Assembly: GCF_006716885.1 (NCBI RefSeq)
Contig: NZ_VFPU01000001.1
Span: 310,001 to 374,000 of the forward strand
Length of the DNA: 64,000 bases
Direction: 5' to 3'
Origin: Ornithinimicrobium humiphilum
GTDB lineage: Bacteria; Actinomycetota; Actinomycetes; Actinomycetales; Dermatophilaceae
Both the position numbers and the translations under genes were made by a program. Of the stretch, positions 16,813 through 26,282 are shown piece by piece. The notes beneath the pieces are model-generated. The model had not been told where the DNA came from. It saw only the letters and a program-made list of their open reading frames with translations, and did no database searches. Numbering within the stretch: the first letter of the stretch is position 1; each line of letters opens with the position of its first letter.

Positions 16813-18324
16813 ATGAAGCAGGTCGAGACCGAGCTCAAGTTCGCCCTGGGCAGGCAGGACCCGCTGCCTTCTCCGGGCGACCTGGCCCGCACCGGGCCGG
16901 TGCGCGCGCACGCGTTGCGGGCGGTCTACCTGGACACCCGGGATCTGCTCCTGGTGCGCCACCGGATCACGCTCCGGCGGCGCGAGGGCGGCACGGACGC
17001 CGGCTGGCACCTCAAACTGCCGCGGCCGGACGGCTCCCGGCTGGAGGTCCACGCGCCGCTGGTCGACGGGCCCGGCCGCACCCGGGTGCCCGCGGAGCTG
17101 GTCGCCGAGCTGCGGTCCGCGCTGGGCCACGCCTGGCCCGAGGGCGTCCTTGGCGTCCTGCTGCCCGTCGCGGTGCTGCGGACGGTCCGGCTCCAGCTCG
17201 ACCTGACCGACCCCGAGGACCCGGGACACGTCCTCGCCGAGATGTGCGACGACGCCGTCACGGCGCTGCCCGGGGGCGAGAGCTGGCGCGAGCTGGAGGT
17301 CGAGCTCGTGGACGGCGACGTCGCCTTCCTCGACGCGGTCGCCGAGGTCTTCGCCCGTCAGGGGGTGCGGCCGGCGACGAGCCCCTCCAAGCTGGCCCGG
17401 GCGCTCGGTGACCGGCCCGAGCGGGCCGCCCGCGGCGAGGCCCCGTCGCCCGAAGGGCCCGCCGCCGACGTGGTCCACACCTACCTGGCCGAGCAGGTGG
17501 CGGGGATCCTCGGCCGCGAGGACGACCTGCGCGCCGACGCCCCCGACGCGGTGCACAAGGCCCGGGTGGCCACCCGCCGCCTGCGCAGCGCCCTGCGCAC
17601 CTTCCGTCGTCTGCTGCACCGCGACGTGACCGACCCCCTCCGGGAGGAGGTGCGGTGGTTCGCCGGGGCGCTGGGCGCGCCCAGGGACGCCGAGGTCGTG
17701 CGCGACCGCATCCTCACCGCCCTCGAGGCGCAGGACGAGGTCGTCGGCCCGGTCCGCGAGCGCGTGCGGACCAGCCTGGACGAGCGGCACACCCGGGCCC
17801 GTGCCGAGCTGGTCGGGGTGCTCGACTCGGAGCGCTACCGCGAGCTCGCCGACCGCCTCGTCGAGCTGCTCGCCGAACCGCCCTGGCGCGGGCGGGCGCA
17901 CCGCCCGGCGGACGCCGTCCTGCCGACCCAGGTGGCGAGGGCCGTCGACCGGGCCAGCGCGACCGCGGCCCTCGCGAGCGCATCGACGGGGGCCGAGCAG
18001 CTGCACCAGCTGCACGAGGCGCGCAAGCGTGCCAAGGCCGTCCGCTACGCCTACGAGGCCCTGGCACCGTCCTTCGGCGCCCGCGCCGCCGAGGCCGCCG
18101 CCCGCTGGGAGCGGGTCACCGAGGAGCTGGGCCAGGTGCAGGACTCGGTCGTGGCGGAGGCCGAGCTCACGTCGCTGGCCCGCGCGGCGGAGGAGGCGGG
18201 GGAGCCGACCTTCACCTACGGGGTGCTCGTCGGCCGCGAGACCGCCACCCGGTCGGGGGAACGCATCGCCGGTGGTCTGCACGCGCTCGCCGAGGCGCTG
18301 GACGCGGACGTGCCGCTCGGCTGA
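16813..18324 (+). CDS. CYTH and CHAD domain protein (triphosphate/polyphosphate binding)
   Basis: A 503-residue two-domain protein. The N-terminal CYTH tunnel domain (1 to about 195) opens with the ExExK signature E5, E7, K9 (VETELKF) and keeps alternating basic strands (RHRITLRRREGG, WHLKLPRPDGS). The CHAD domain (about 215-500) is helical with conserved basic and His residues in VHKARVATRRLRSALRTFRRLL split over one helix and LHQLHEARKRAKAVRYAYE. CYTH enzymes hydrolyse triphosphate compounds and CHAD binds polyphosphate, so a polyphosphate-linked role is likely. GGAGGGC precedes ATG 16813. Confidence 0.9.
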   Translation: MKQVETELKFALGRQDPLPSPGDLARTGPVRAHALRAVYLDTRDLLLVRHRITLRRREGGTDAGWHLKLPRPDGSRLEVHAPLVDGPGRTRVPAELVAELRSALGHAWPEGVLGVLLPVAVLRTVRLQLDLTDPEDPGHVLAEMCDDAVTALPGGESWRELEVELVDGDVAFLDAVAEVFARQGVRPATSPSKLARALGDRPERAARGEAPSPEGPAADVVHTYLAEQVAGILGREDDLRADAPDAVHKARVATRRLRSALRTFRRLLHRDVTDPLREEVRWFAGALGAPRDAEVVRDRILTALEAQDEVVGPVRERVRTSLDERHTRARAELVGVLDSERYRELADRLVELLAEPPWRGRAHRPADAVLPTQVARAVDRASATAALASASTGAEQLHQLHEARKRAKAVRYAYEALAPSFGARAAEAAARWERVTEELGQVQDSVVAEAELTSLARAAEEAGEPTFTYGVLVGRETATRSGERIAGGLHALAEALDADVPLG

Positions 18325-18366
18325 ACGCCCGCGGGAGCGTCGTCCGTGAGCGGACCGCGGACGGTC

Positions 18367-18885
18367 TCAGGCGTCCAGCGCCCGCTCGAAGGCCGTCAGC
18401 ACGTCGGCGCCGAAGAGCACGAAGCGCACCTCCTCGACCGACGTGAGCGTCCCGTCGAGCCCGCGCACCGTCGCGACGGCCACGTCCGCGACCTCCTCGC
18501 GGTCCCAGCCGTAGACGCCCGCGCTCACCGCCGGCAGCGCCACCGACCGAGCCCCCAGCTCGTCGGCCACCTGCAGGCTCCGCCGGAAGCACGAGGCGAG
18601 CAGCTGCGGGTCTCGCTGGCCGCGGCGCCTGTCGGGTCCGACCGTGTGCACCACCCATCGGGCCGGCAGGCGCCCGGCGGCGGTCGCCACGGCCTCACCC
18701 GTGGGCAGACCCTCCGGCCACGACGTCTCGCGCAGCCTCCGGCACTCGGCCAGCAGCTCGGGTCCCGCCGCGCGGTGGATGGCTCCGTCGACCCCGCCGC
18801 CGCCCAGCAGGGAGGAGTTGGCGGCGTTGACGACCGCGTCGACCTGCTGGGTGGTGATGTCGCCCCGGACGCAGCTGATCTCCAT
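18367..18885 (-). CDS. macrodomain ADP-ribose hydrolase (YmdB/MacroD type)
   Basis: A 172-residue macrodomain. ADP-ribose contacts are seen in VNAANSSLLGGGGVDGAIHRAAG (about 18-40, split here only for description), VVHTVGP near 80 and the phosphate loop SAGVYGW (about 118-124), as in O-acetyl-ADP-ribose deacetylases. It could remove O-acetyl-ADP-ribose made by sirtuins; a sirtuin is encoded about 8 kb to the left, but the two are not an operon. A GAGGCT box lies 7 bases before the ATG on its strand, so it may be leaderless. Faces the CYTH-CHAD gene tail to tail across 42 bases. Confidence 0.92.
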   Translation of the reverse strand: MEISCVRGDITTQQVDAVVNAANSSLLGGGGVDGAIHRAAGPELLAECRRLRETSWPEGLPTGEAVATAAGRLPARWVVHTVGPDRRRGQRDPQLLASCFRRSLQVADELGARSVALPAVSAGVYGWDREEVADVAVATVRGLDGTLTSVEEVRFVLFGADVLTAFERALDA

Positions 18886-18931
18886 ACCGCTCAGCCTCGC
18901 ACCTGGCTGGGATCGCGCGCGGCGATCCGGC

Positions 18932-20047
18932 TCAGCGGTGGACGAAGGGCAGGTCGGGGATCTCCAGCAGGCTCTGCACGACGCCGGGCGAGCTCCCGCG
19001 CGGGATCGACGCGGTCACCACGGTCACCGGGCCGTCGGCCACGACCTCGGTGGGGGTCAGCAGGTCCTCCAGGGACTGGCCCATGAAGAGGGTGCGGGCC
19101 TCGGCGAACTGCCGCTCCAGCGGGGCGACAGCGGCCTCGGCGGCAGCGTCGTCGTCGAAGACGTAGGCGAGGGTGATCTCCGCCGTCCCGGCGTCGTCGA
19201 GGCCCCAGCCCACGCCGACGGCCGAGAAGGGGTCGGCGGGCACCAGGTCGACCAGTCCCTCGACGTCCGCGTCGACGACGACCGAGCCGGCCACGGCCGT
19301 CTCCAGGTCCAGGAAGGTCCCCGTGAACAGCATCGCCGACAGCACGTCGGCGTCGTCGAGCGCGCGGGCCGCCGCGGCGAGCGGCTCGTCGTCGGCGAGC
19401 GTCTCCTCCTGCCCGGCGAGCCAGTCCTGGGCTGCGGCCGGGGTCGTGGTCACGGCGATGCGCCCCTCCTCGCGCGCCTGGTGCAGCGGCACCCCGCTGG
19501 GTCGCGCGTCGGAGGTGTCGTCGACGTTCACCTGCAGGTCCTCACCGCTCCCGACCGACCGCACGCCCTCGGTGCGCTCGTCCCCGGCGGGGGCGGAGTC
19601 GGCGAAGTCGCCCGCGACCACCGCGAAGGATCCCGGCCCCGAGCGCACCTCGACCACCGAGTCGACGTCGAGCAGCGACCAGCCGAGCTCCTCGGCGAAC
19701 CCCTCGTGCCGTCTCAGGTGGTTGACGTTGAAGACCGGCGCCATCGGGACGAAGACCTGCCCACCGCCGGGCTCGACGCCGAAGCCCTCGAGCGTCCCGA
19801 TCCAGTCCACGAGCGCGTCCTCCTCCACGGAGGTCGGGCGCTCGAGCTCGGCCGCCTCGGTCGCGGCCGTCAGGTCGGCGGTGTAGATCCGCACCTCGCC
19901 GTCGTCGGCCATCGACGCGGGCAGCTCGCCCAGGGCCCCGAGGACCGAGTAGTCCTCACCGCTCGCGAGGCCGCCGCCCCCGTCCCCGCCGCACGCCGCC
20001 GTCAGCGCCGACACCGCAGCCAGCGCACCCCAGACCCGAGCTCGCAC
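18932..20047 (-). CDS. secreted lipoprotein of unknown function
   Basis: A 371-residue protein with a short signal peptide and lipobox LTAAC (lipidated Cys at about residue 19), then GGDGGGG, an acidic mature domain rich in Asp/Ala/Val, and no membrane segments. Several repeated alpha/beta units (VVDADVEGLVDLVPADPF, GTAEITLAYVFDDDAAAEAAV) resemble a beta-rich extracellular domain but I cannot name a family. GTG 20047 is preceded by GGGAGGGG. A TAGGAT -10 box (complement at 20105-20110) lies about 60 bases upstream, so this gene has a normal leader. Divergent from the ZIP gene. Confidence 0.75.
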   Translation of the reverse strand: MRARVWGALAAVSALTAACGGDGGGGLASGEDYSVLGALGELPASMADDGEVRIYTADLTAATEAAELERPTSVEEDALVDWIGTLEGFGVEPGGGQVFVPMAPVFNVNHLRRHEGFAEELGWSLLDVDSVVEVRSGPGSFAVVAGDFADSAPAGDERTEGVRSVGSGEDLQVNVDDTSDARPSGVPLHQAREEGRIAVTTTPAAAQDWLAGQEETLADDEPLAAAARALDDADVLSAMLFTGTFLDLETAVAGSVVVDADVEGLVDLVPADPFSAVGVGWGLDDAGTAEITLAYVFDDDAAAEAAVAPLERQFAEARTLFMGQSLEDLLTPTEVVADGPVTVVTASIPRGSSPGVVQSLLEIPDLPFVHR

Positions 20048-20104
20048 CGCATCCCCTCCCGTCGTCCGCGGGGACGGCAGCGCGCCCCCCCGTGTGCCTC
20101 CAGC

Positions 20105-20110
20105 ATCCTA
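20105..20110 (-). promoter_or_regulatory. -10 box TAGGAT of the lipoprotein gene
   Basis: On the minus strand TAGGAT is placed to start transcription near 20098, giving a leader of roughly 50 bases with a GGGAGGGG ribosome-binding site before GTG 20047. Confidence 0.45.
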
Positions 20111-20211
20111 GGTCAGGATCGGGATCGCTGCCGAACCGCGCCGCACTGGGGCACAATCGCAGCGACCGCGCCGGTCCCGGCGCCGCACCGACCGTGACGA
20201 GGGGGTATGCC

Positions 20212-21006
20212 GTGACGCTCGCCTTCGTCGTCGCGCTGCTCGCGGGCCTGTCGACGGTCGTGGGCGGCTGGCTCGGCACGCAGCGGCAGCTGCTGCGCCG
20301 CGACGCGCTCGCGGCCTCGCTGGCCTTCGCGGCCGGCCTGATGATCACGATCTCGGTCGTCGAGATCGCGCCCGTCGCCGTGCGCTCGCTCGCGGAGGTC
20401 GTCGGCCAGCGCGGCGCGCTGGTCTGGGTCGGGGGAGCGCTGCTGCTCGGCGCCCTCGTGGTGCTGGGCATCGACCGGGCCATCCCTCACGACGTGAACC
20501 TCGCCGACCTCGAGGGCGAGGACGCGGCGGCGGTGGACGGCCGGCTGCTGCGCAGCGGGATCCTGCTGGCCGGTGTCGTCACCCTCCACAACCTCCCCGA
20601 GGGGCTGGCGACCTTCGTCGCCACCCTGCAGCAGCCCACGGGCGGCATCGCGCTGGCGGTCGCGATCGCGATCCACAACGTGCCCGAGGGGCTGGCGGTG
20701 GCGGCCCCGATCTACGCCGCGACCGGCAGCCGCGCCCGCGCGCTCGTCTGGGCGACGTTGTCCGGCCTGGCCGAGCCCTTCGGGGCGATCGTCGGCTTCC
20801 TGCTGCTGCAGACGCTGCTCCCCGAGGAGTGGGTGGTCCTCTCCCTGGCCCTCGTGGCCGGGATGATGCTCGCCGTCAGCTTCCTGGAGCTGCTGCCGGC
20901 CGCCCGCCGCTACGAGACGCACTACAGCCAGTCCCTCGTGGGCTTCTTCCTCGGCGCGGTGGTCATGGCGCTGAGCCTGGTGCTGCTGGCGGCACCGACC
21001 TCCTGA
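20212..21006 (+). CDS. ZIP-family metal transporter
   Basis: A 264-residue membrane protein with about eight helices. The metal path residues are in HNLPEGLATFVA (about 122) and HNVPEGLAVAAP (about 155), the paired H-N-x-P-E-G signatures of ZupT/GufA-type zinc and divalent metal importers, with a His/Asp-containing loop between helices 3 and 4. The GTG at 20212 is chosen because GAGGGGG lies six bases ahead and the protein then begins at the first helix; GTG 20194 is the alternative. CACAAT at 20152-20157 is a plausible -10. A strong terminator follows. Confidence 0.9.
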   Translation: MTLAFVVALLAGLSTVVGGWLGTQRQLLRRDALAASLAFAAGLMITISVVEIAPVAVRSLAEVVGQRGALVWVGGALLLGALVVLGIDRAIPHDVNLADLEGEDAAAVDGRLLRSGILLAGVVTLHNLPEGLATFVATLQQPTGGIALAVAIAIHNVPEGLAVAAPIYAATGSRARALVWATLSGLAEPFGAIVGFLLLQTLLPEEWVVLSLALVAGMMLAVSFLELLPAARRYETHYSQSLVGFFLGAVVMALSLVLLAAPTS

Positions 21007-21028
21007 CGCGACGAGCCCCGGACGTGAC

Positions 21029-21061
21029 GAGGGGCACCGGCCCGACGGCCCGGTGCCCCTC
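21029..21061. terminator. bidirectional terminator between ZIP gene and M14 peptidase gene
   Basis: GAGGGGCACCGG (21029-21040) pairs with CCGGTGCCCCTC (21050-21061) across a 9-base loop, 12 perfect base pairs. It lies between two convergent stop codons and can serve both. Confidence 0.75.
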
Positions 21062-21077
21062 GCCCAGGAGTCGGTGA

Positions 21078-22115
21078 TCAGGCGCCGCAGGGGGCGTTGG
21101 TCGCGTAGCTGAGCCTGTCGTAGTCCGACCAGTCGGAGGAGTAGAGGCTGCCGTCGGCGGCGGCCTTGAGCACGGCCATCACCGGACGGGTGAAGAGCTG
21201 CTCCAGGTAGCCGTTGCTCTTCTGACCCACGCTGCGCACCTCGTAGAAGATCGCCGCGTCGACGTTCTTCTGCATGCTCGGGCTGAAGCCGTCCGGGGCG
21301 GTGCCGCCCAGGATCATGCGGGAGATGACGCCACCGGTGATGTCGATGTACGGGTACTTGGCGACGTGGGTCTGGCCGTAGCCCGAGATGGCGTCGATGC
21401 TGACCTCGGACAGCTGACGGGCCAGCTTCCACTGGTCCGCCGACATGCGGCTCGGGTCGACCGAGTGCGCGCCGATCTGGAACTGGTTGAGGTCGTCGGT
21501 GCCGGCCACGCGCGGCGCCTGGCCCATGTGGTGCAGGTCGAGCGCGATGCTCGGGGCCTTCTCGACGAAGAGGTGCCAGAACGCCTCGGACTCCGGCTGG
21601 GTGAACCGCTCCCAGTCGCGGTTGAGGTCCTGGCGGTTGGGGGTGGTGCTCTGGCGGATGTTGGCCTCGGCGCCGTCCGGGTTGTACATCGGGATGGCGA
21701 CGATGGTCAGCTCGGAGAGGATCTGCTTGACCGACGGGCTGCCGCTGCTGCCCAGCTCCTGCAGGATCTGCAGGACCGACTCGGTGGAGTGCAGCTCGTT
21801 GCCGTGGATGCGGGCCTGCAGCCAGATCACGGTGTCGCCAGTGCCGAGGGTGGCGTAGTAGAGCTCACGACCCTCGCCGGACTTGCCGGCGCTGGCGACC
21901 TTGACGCGGCCCTTGCTGTTCTTCTCGATGTTGAGCAGCTGGCGCTCCATGGCCCGGTAGTCCGGGACGCTGGACCGCATGACGGTCTGGTTCTCCTGCA
22001 GGCAGGGACCGCCCGGGTTCATGGTCGGCTCGGCGACGGCCGGGGTGGTGGTGATGAGGCCCGCAGCGAGCAGGCTGCCGGCCGCAGCCAGGGCGAGGGG
22101 AAGGCGCTTGCGCAC
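21078..22115 (-). CDS. secreted M14 zinc carboxypeptidase
   Basis: A 345-residue exported enzyme. A signal peptide (1 to about 31, RKRLPLALAAAGSLLAAG, ending near AVAEP) precedes the peptidase domain. Zinc ligands are His and Glu in RIHGNELHSTES and the His of ALDLHHMG; NRDW supplies the substrate-binding Asn-Arg pair and FYEVRSVG the catalytic Glu. It trims C-terminal residues from peptides outside the cell. GTG 22115 is preceded by GAAGGAG with a 9-base gap; this start keeps the signal peptide intact. Low-complexity reading upstream in the same frame is the reverse of clpB and not real. Confidence 0.92.
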   Translation of the reverse strand: MRKRLPLALAAAGSLLAAGLITTTPAVAEPTMNPGGPCLQENQTVMRSSVPDYRAMERQLLNIEKNSKGRVKVASAGKSGEGRELYYATLGTGDTVIWLQARIHGNELHSTESVLQILQELGSSGSPSVKQILSELTIVAIPMYNPDGAEANIRQSTTPNRQDLNRDWERFTQPESEAFWHLFVEKAPSIALDLHHMGQAPRVAGTDDLNQFQIGAHSVDPSRMSADQWKLARQLSEVSIDAISGYGQTHVAKYPYIDITGGVISRMILGGTAPDGFSPSMQKNVDAAIFYEVRSVGQKSNGYLEQLFTRPVMAVLKAAADGSLYSSDWSDYDRLSYATNAPCGA

Positions 22116-22279
22116 GAAAACTACTCCTTCGACGTTGAAGAGTGATCCCCGAGCCGGCGTCGCTGCCGGGAACACGTAGTACATCAGACCATTGTCAGCA
22201 AGAGCAGGCGGGGGAGACGGGCGTGTCCGGGGTGCCGGAGTGGCAGGTCGTCGGACGAGGCACAGTGGTAGCGCGAAAG

Positions 22280-22302
22280 AGTTGAGCGGAATAGACTCAA
22301 CT
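22280..22302. promoter_or_regulatory. HAIR element (HspR operator) upstream of clpB
   Basis: Perfect inverted repeat AGTTGAG (22280-22286) and CTCAACT (22296-22302) with nine bases between, identical in arms and spacing to the dnaK box at 821-843. It lies 60 bases before clpB. TTGACG follows at once (22303-22308), but no good -10 is found at the usual distance, so the promoter is uncertain. Confidence 0.85.
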
Positions 22303-22361
22303 TTGACGAGGTTGTACTGCTCAGAGTCCCGATCCACCCTGCACGACAGACGAGGTAACCC

Positions 22362-24932
22362 ATGGATCTGTCCCTGACGACCAAGGCCCAGGAGGCCCTG
22401 TCCACCGCCGTCCGTGACGCCGCCGCCGCGGGTCATCCGCAGGTCGAGCCGGCGCACCTGCTGCGCGCGCTGGTGCAGCAGACCGACACCACCACCGGGC
22501 CGCTGCTCGACGCGACCGGCACCTCCGCCGCCACCGCGCTGCAGGCGGCCGAGGCTGCGCTGCGCTCCCTGCCGAGCGCCAGCGGCTCCACCGTCGGCAA
22601 TCCCGGTTTCTCCCGCGCCCTCCACACGGTCGTGAAGGACGCGCAGGACGCCATGGCCACGATGGGCGACAGCTTCGTGTCGACCGACCACCTGCTGCTG
22701 GGCATCGCCCGGACCGGGCAGTTCCCGGGCCTCGACGCCCGGGCGATCGAGGAGCGCATCCCCACCCTGCGCGGTGGCAAGAAGGTCGACACCGCCGACC
22801 CCGAGGCCACCTTCGACGCCCTCGGCAAGTACGGCACCGACCTCACCGCCATGGCTCGCGAGGGCAAGCTGGACCCGGTCATCGGGCGCGACGCCGAGAT
22901 CCGGCGCGTCGTGCAGGTGCTCTCGCGCCGGACCAAGAACAACCCGGTCCTCATCGGCGAGCCTGGCGTCGGCAAGACCGCCGTGGTCGAGGGGCTGGCC
23001 CAACGCATCGTCGCGGGCGACGTGCCCGAGTCGCTGCGCGGCAAGACGCTCATCTCGCTCGACCTGGGCGCGATGGTCGCCGGTGCCAAGTACCGCGGCG
23101 AGTTCGAGGAGCGGCTCAAGGCCGTCCTGGGCGAGATCCGCGCCAGCGAGGGTCAGGTCATCACCTTCATCGACGAGCTGCACACCGTCGTGGGGGCCGG
23201 CGCGTCCGGCGACTCCTCGATGGACGCCGGCAACATGCTCAAGCCGCTGCTCGCCCGGGGTGAGCTGCGGATGGTCGGCGCGACCACGCTCGACGAGTAC
23301 CGGGAGAACATCGAGAAGGATGCCGCCCTGGAGCGCCGCTTCCAGCAGGTCTTCGTCGGCGAGCCCTCGGTCGAGGACACGATCGCGATCCTGCGCGGCC
23401 TCAAGGAGCGCTACGAGGCGCACCACAAGGTCGCCATCGCCGACTCGGCCCTCGTCGCGGCCGCGACCCTGTCGCACCGCTACATCACCGGCCGGCAGCT
23501 GCCGGACAAGGCCATCGACCTCGTCGACGAGGCCGCCTCGCGGCTGCGCATGGAGATCGACTCCTCGCCGGTCGAGATCGACGAGCTGCAGCGCCAGGTC
23601 GACCGCCTGACGATGGAGGAGATGCACCTCCAGCGCGAGGAGGACGAGGCCTCGCGCCAGCGGCTGGAGCGGCTGCGCGCCGACCTGGCCGACAAGCGCG
23701 AGCAGCTGGCCGCGCTCACCGCGCGGTGGGAGGCCGAGAAGGCCGACCTCAACCGGGTCGGTGAGCTCAAGGCCCGCCTCGACGACCTGCGCACGCAGGC
23801 CGAGCGGCTGCAGCGCCAGGGCGACTACGAGGCCGCCTCGCGCCTGCTCTACGGCGAGATCCCGGCCGCCGAGGCCGAGCTGACGGCCGCGGTCGAGAGC
23901 GAGGCCGCCCACTCCCGCGGCGAGGGTCCGATGGTCAAGGAGGAGGTCGGCGCCGACGACATCGCCGACGTCATCTCCGCCTGGACCGGCATCCCGGCCG
24001 GTCGCCTCCTCGAGGGCGAGACCGAGAAGCTGCTCCGGATGGAGCAGGTCATCGGTGAGCGCCTCATCGGTCAGCGCGACGCCGTGCGCGCGGTCAGCGA
24101 CGCGGTGCGCCGTGCCCGGGCCGGCATCTCCGACCCCGACCGGCCGACCGGCAGCTTCCTCTTCCTCGGACCCACGGGTGTCGGCAAGACCGAGCTGGCC
24201 AAGGCGCTCGCGGACTTCCTCTTCGACGACGAGCGGGCGATGATCCGCATCGACATGTCGGAGTACTCCGAGCGGCACGCCGTGGCCCGGCTCATCGGCG
24301 CCCCGCCCGGCTACGTCGGCTACGACGAGGGCGGTCAGCTGACCGAGGCGGTCCGTCGCCGGCCCTACTCGGTCGTCCTGCTCGACGAGGTCGAGAAGGC
24401 CCACCCCGAGACCTTCGACATCCTGCTGCAGGTGCTCGACGACGGTCGTCTCACCGACGGCCAGGGCCGCACGGTGGACTTCCGCAACGTGATCCTCGTG
24501 ATGACCTCCAACCTGGGCAGCCAGTTCCTCGTCGACCTGACGCTGGACCCGGTGGCCCGCCGGGAGCAGGTCATGGCGACGGTGCGGCAGGCGTTCAAGC
24601 CGGAGTTCCTCAACCGGCTCGACGAGATCGTGGTCTTCGACGCGCTCACCCGCGACGAGCTCGCCGTCATCGTCGGGCTGCAGGTCAGGCAGCTGGCCGC
24701 CCGCCTGGCCGACCGGCGCATCGAGCTCGACGTCACCGAGGCGGCCACGGCCTGGCTCGCCGAGCGCGGCTACGACCCGGCCTACGGTGCCCGACCGCTG
24801 CGTCGCCTGGTGCAGACCGAGATCGGCGACCGGCTCGCGCGGGCCCTGCTCGCGGGCGAGGTCCGCGACGGGCAGCGGGTCACGGTCGACGTGGACCCCT
24901 CCGAGGGTGCGGACGGTCTGACCCTGGCCTGA
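22362..24932 (+). CDS. clpB: ATP-dependent disaggregase ClpB
   Basis: An 856-residue Hsp100. The N domain (1 to about 145) is followed by NBD1 with Walker [11 protein letters not shown] (about 203), a coiled-coil M domain (about 400-520, [21 protein letters not shown] region) and NBD2 with [10 protein letters not shown] (about 605) and [18 protein letters not shown]. The M domain separates it from ClpC/ClpA and fits direct cooperation with DnaK to dissolve aggregates. ATG 22362 has GAGGT just upstream. The single HspR box ahead ties it to the dnaK operon. A terminator follows the stop by 30 bases. Confidence 0.98.
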   Translation: MDLSLTTKAQEALSTAVRDAAAAGHPQVEPAHLLRALVQQTDTTTGPLLDATGTSAATALQAAEAALRSLPSASGSTVGNPGFSRALHTVVKDAQDAMATMGDSFVSTDHLLLGIARTGQFPGLDARAIEERIPTLRGGKKVDTADPEATFDALGKYGTDLTAMAREGKLDPVIGRDAEIRRVVQVLSRRTKNNPVLIGEPGVGKTAVVEGLAQRIVAGDVPESLRGKTLISLDLGAMVAGAKYRGEFEERLKAVLGEIRASEGQVITFIDELHTVVGAGASGDSSMDAGNMLKPLLARGELRMVGATTLDEYRENIEKDAALERRFQQVFVGEPSVEDTIAILRGLKERYEAHHKVAIADSALVAAATLSHRYITGRQLPDKAIDLVDEAASRLRMEIDSSPVEIDELQRQVDRLTMEEMHLQREEDEASRQRLERLRADLADKREQLAALTARWEAEKADLNRVGELKARLDDLRTQAERLQRQGDYEAASRLLYGEIPAAEAELTAAVESEAAHSRGEGPMVKEEVGADDIADVISAWTGIPAGRLLEGETEKLLRMEQVIGERLIGQRDAVRAVSDAVRRARAGISDPDRPTGSFLFLGPTGVGKTELAKALADFLFDDERAMIRIDMSEYSERHAVARLIGAPPGYVGYDEGGQLTEAVRRRPYSVVLLDEVEKAHPETFDILLQVLDDGRLTDGQGRTVDFRNVILVMTSNLGSQFLVDLTLDPVARREQVMATVRQAFKPEFLNRLDEIVVFDALTRDELAVIVGLQVRQLAARLADRRIELDVTEAATAWLAERGYDPAYGARPLRRLVQTEIGDRLARALLAGEVRDGQRVTVDVDPSEGADGLTLA

Positions 24933-24962
24933 CGGCATACCTCCGGCAGGTCCTGCACCACC

Positions 24963-25001
24963 CCGACGGCCCGGTCCTTCTGGTGAGGGCCGGGCCGTCG
25001 G
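24963..25001 (+). terminator. clpB terminator
   Basis: CCGACGGCCCGG (24963-24974) pairs with CCGGGCCGTCGG (24990-25001), 12 perfect pairs with a 15-base loop, 30 bases after the clpB stop. No T-run follows, as is common in this GC range. Confidence 0.7.
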
Positions 25002-25023
25002 CGTGCCCGGAGGTTCGGCGCTC

Positions 25024-25067
25024 GTTCACGAGGAGTTCACCCTGGCCGACCCTCGGGGTCACCTGGG
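25024..25067 (+). promoter_or_regulatory. PHO box (PhoP operator) of the pst operon
   Basis: GTTCACGAGGA (25024-25034) and GTTCACCCTGG (25035-25045) are back-to-back 11-base direct repeats, and GGTCACCTGGG (25057-25067) continues in the same 11-base phase after one degenerate unit. This is the organisation of PhoP sites in Streptomyces. TACGTT at 25073-25078 is a likely -10, so PhoP would sit over the -35 region and activate under phosphate starvation. Confidence 0.8.
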
Positions 25068-25160
25068 CTCCCTACGTTCGTCCTGGCAGCGCTGCCGGAC
25101 CCGCACCGGTCTGCGCAGGCCGGTGCACCCCCACGAAGCAACCCCCAGAGAGGTTCCACT

Positions 25161-26264
25161 GTGAAGCTGCACCACCCCGGGACGGTCGTCGCTCTCGCGA
25201 CAGCCGCCGGACTGCTCCTCGCCGCCTGCGGCAACGACAACCCCACCGCCGGCCTGACGGCGGGCGCCGCCGAGGCCGGCGACCTCACCGGCGACGTCAA
25301 GGCCTCCGGCGCCTCCTCCCAGGAGTCGGCGATGACCGCCTGGATCGCGGGCTACCAGAAGGTCCAGCCCGGCGTCACCGTGCAGTACGACTCCATCGGC
25401 TCCGGCGGCGGGCGCGAGAACCTCATCGCCGGCGCCACCGACTTCGCCGGTTCCGACGCTTACCTCGACGAGGAGGAGCGGCAGAAGGTGACCGAGGTCT
25501 GCGGCCCGCAGGGCGCGATCCACCTGCCCGTCTACATCTCCCCGGTGGCGATCCCCTACAACCTCGAGGGCGTCGACCGGCTCAACCTGCGCCCCGAGGT
25601 GCTGGCGCAGATCTTCGACCAGCAGATCACCAGCTGGGACGACCCGGCGATCGTGGCCGACAACCCCGACGCCGACCTGCCCGCCCTCGACATCACCGTC
25701 GTCAACCGCTCCGACGACTCGGGCACCACCGAGAACTTCACCGAGTACCTCCACGAGGTCGCGCCCGAGGCCTGGCCGCACGAGCCCGGCAAGAGCTGGC
25801 CGGTCAGCGGCGGCGAGGCCGCCGCCCAGACGACCGGTGTCGTCGACGTCGTCACCCGCACCCCCGGCGCCATCGGGTATGCCGACGCCTCCGCCGTCAC
25901 GGGTCAGGCCGCCGCCATCGGTGTGGGGGAGGAGTTCGTCGAGTTCTCCCCGGAGGCCGCGGCCAAGGTGGTCGACGCCTCGGAGCCGGCCGACACCGGC
26001 GTGGAGGGCGACCTGGCCCTCGAGCTGGCCCGCGACACCACCGAGTCGGGCGCCTACCCGATCGTCCTGGTGAGCTATCACATCGCCTGCTCGGCCTACG
26101 ACGACCCGGAGCGCGCCGCCGCGGTCAAGGACTTCCTGTCCTACGTCGTCTCCGAGGAGGGTCAGGACGTCGCCGCGAGGGCGGCCGGCTCGGCCCCGAT
26201 CTCGGCGGACCTGCGCGAGCAGGCCCTGAGCCTCGTCGACACCATCTCGGGGGACGGACGCTGA
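25161..26264 (+). CDS. pstS: phosphate ABC transporter substrate-binding lipoprotein PstS
   Basis: A 367-residue lipoprotein with lipobox LLLAAC (Cys about 22). The phosphate-binding fold shows SGASSQESAM (about 50), the GSGGGRENLIAGATDFAGSD region (about 82-101) and RSDDSGTTENFTEYL (about 190), where Ser, Thr, Arg and Asp grip phosphate. It captures phosphate at the cell surface for PstCAB. AGAGAGG lies before GTG 25161. The 94-base gap to pstC holds a 13-bp hairpin, so pstS mRNA is probably more abundant than the rest. Preceded by the PHO box. Confidence 0.96.
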   Translation: MKLHHPGTVVALATAAGLLLAACGNDNPTAGLTAGAAEAGDLTGDVKASGASSQESAMTAWIAGYQKVQPGVTVQYDSIGSGGGRENLIAGATDFAGSDAYLDEEERQKVTEVCGPQGAIHLPVYISPVAIPYNLEGVDRLNLRPEVLAQIFDQQITSWDDPAIVADNPDADLPALDITVVNRSDDSGTTENFTEYLHEVAPEAWPHEPGKSWPVSGGEAAAQTTGVVDVVTRTPGAIGYADASAVTGQAAAIGVGEEFVEFSPEAAAKVVDASEPADTGVEGDLALELARDTTESGAYPIVLVSYHIACSAYDDPERAAAVKDFLSYVVSEEGQDVAARAAGSAPISADLREQALSLVDTISGDGR

Positions 26265-26282
26265 CCGCCCGTCCCCGCGCCG

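Noticed and set aside
22303..22331. Classical clpB promoter with TTGACG as -35
   Set aside because: At 16-18 bases downstream there is no acceptable -10 box. TGTACT at 22314-22319 is a possible -10 with a weak -35 inside the HspR box, but I do not list it.
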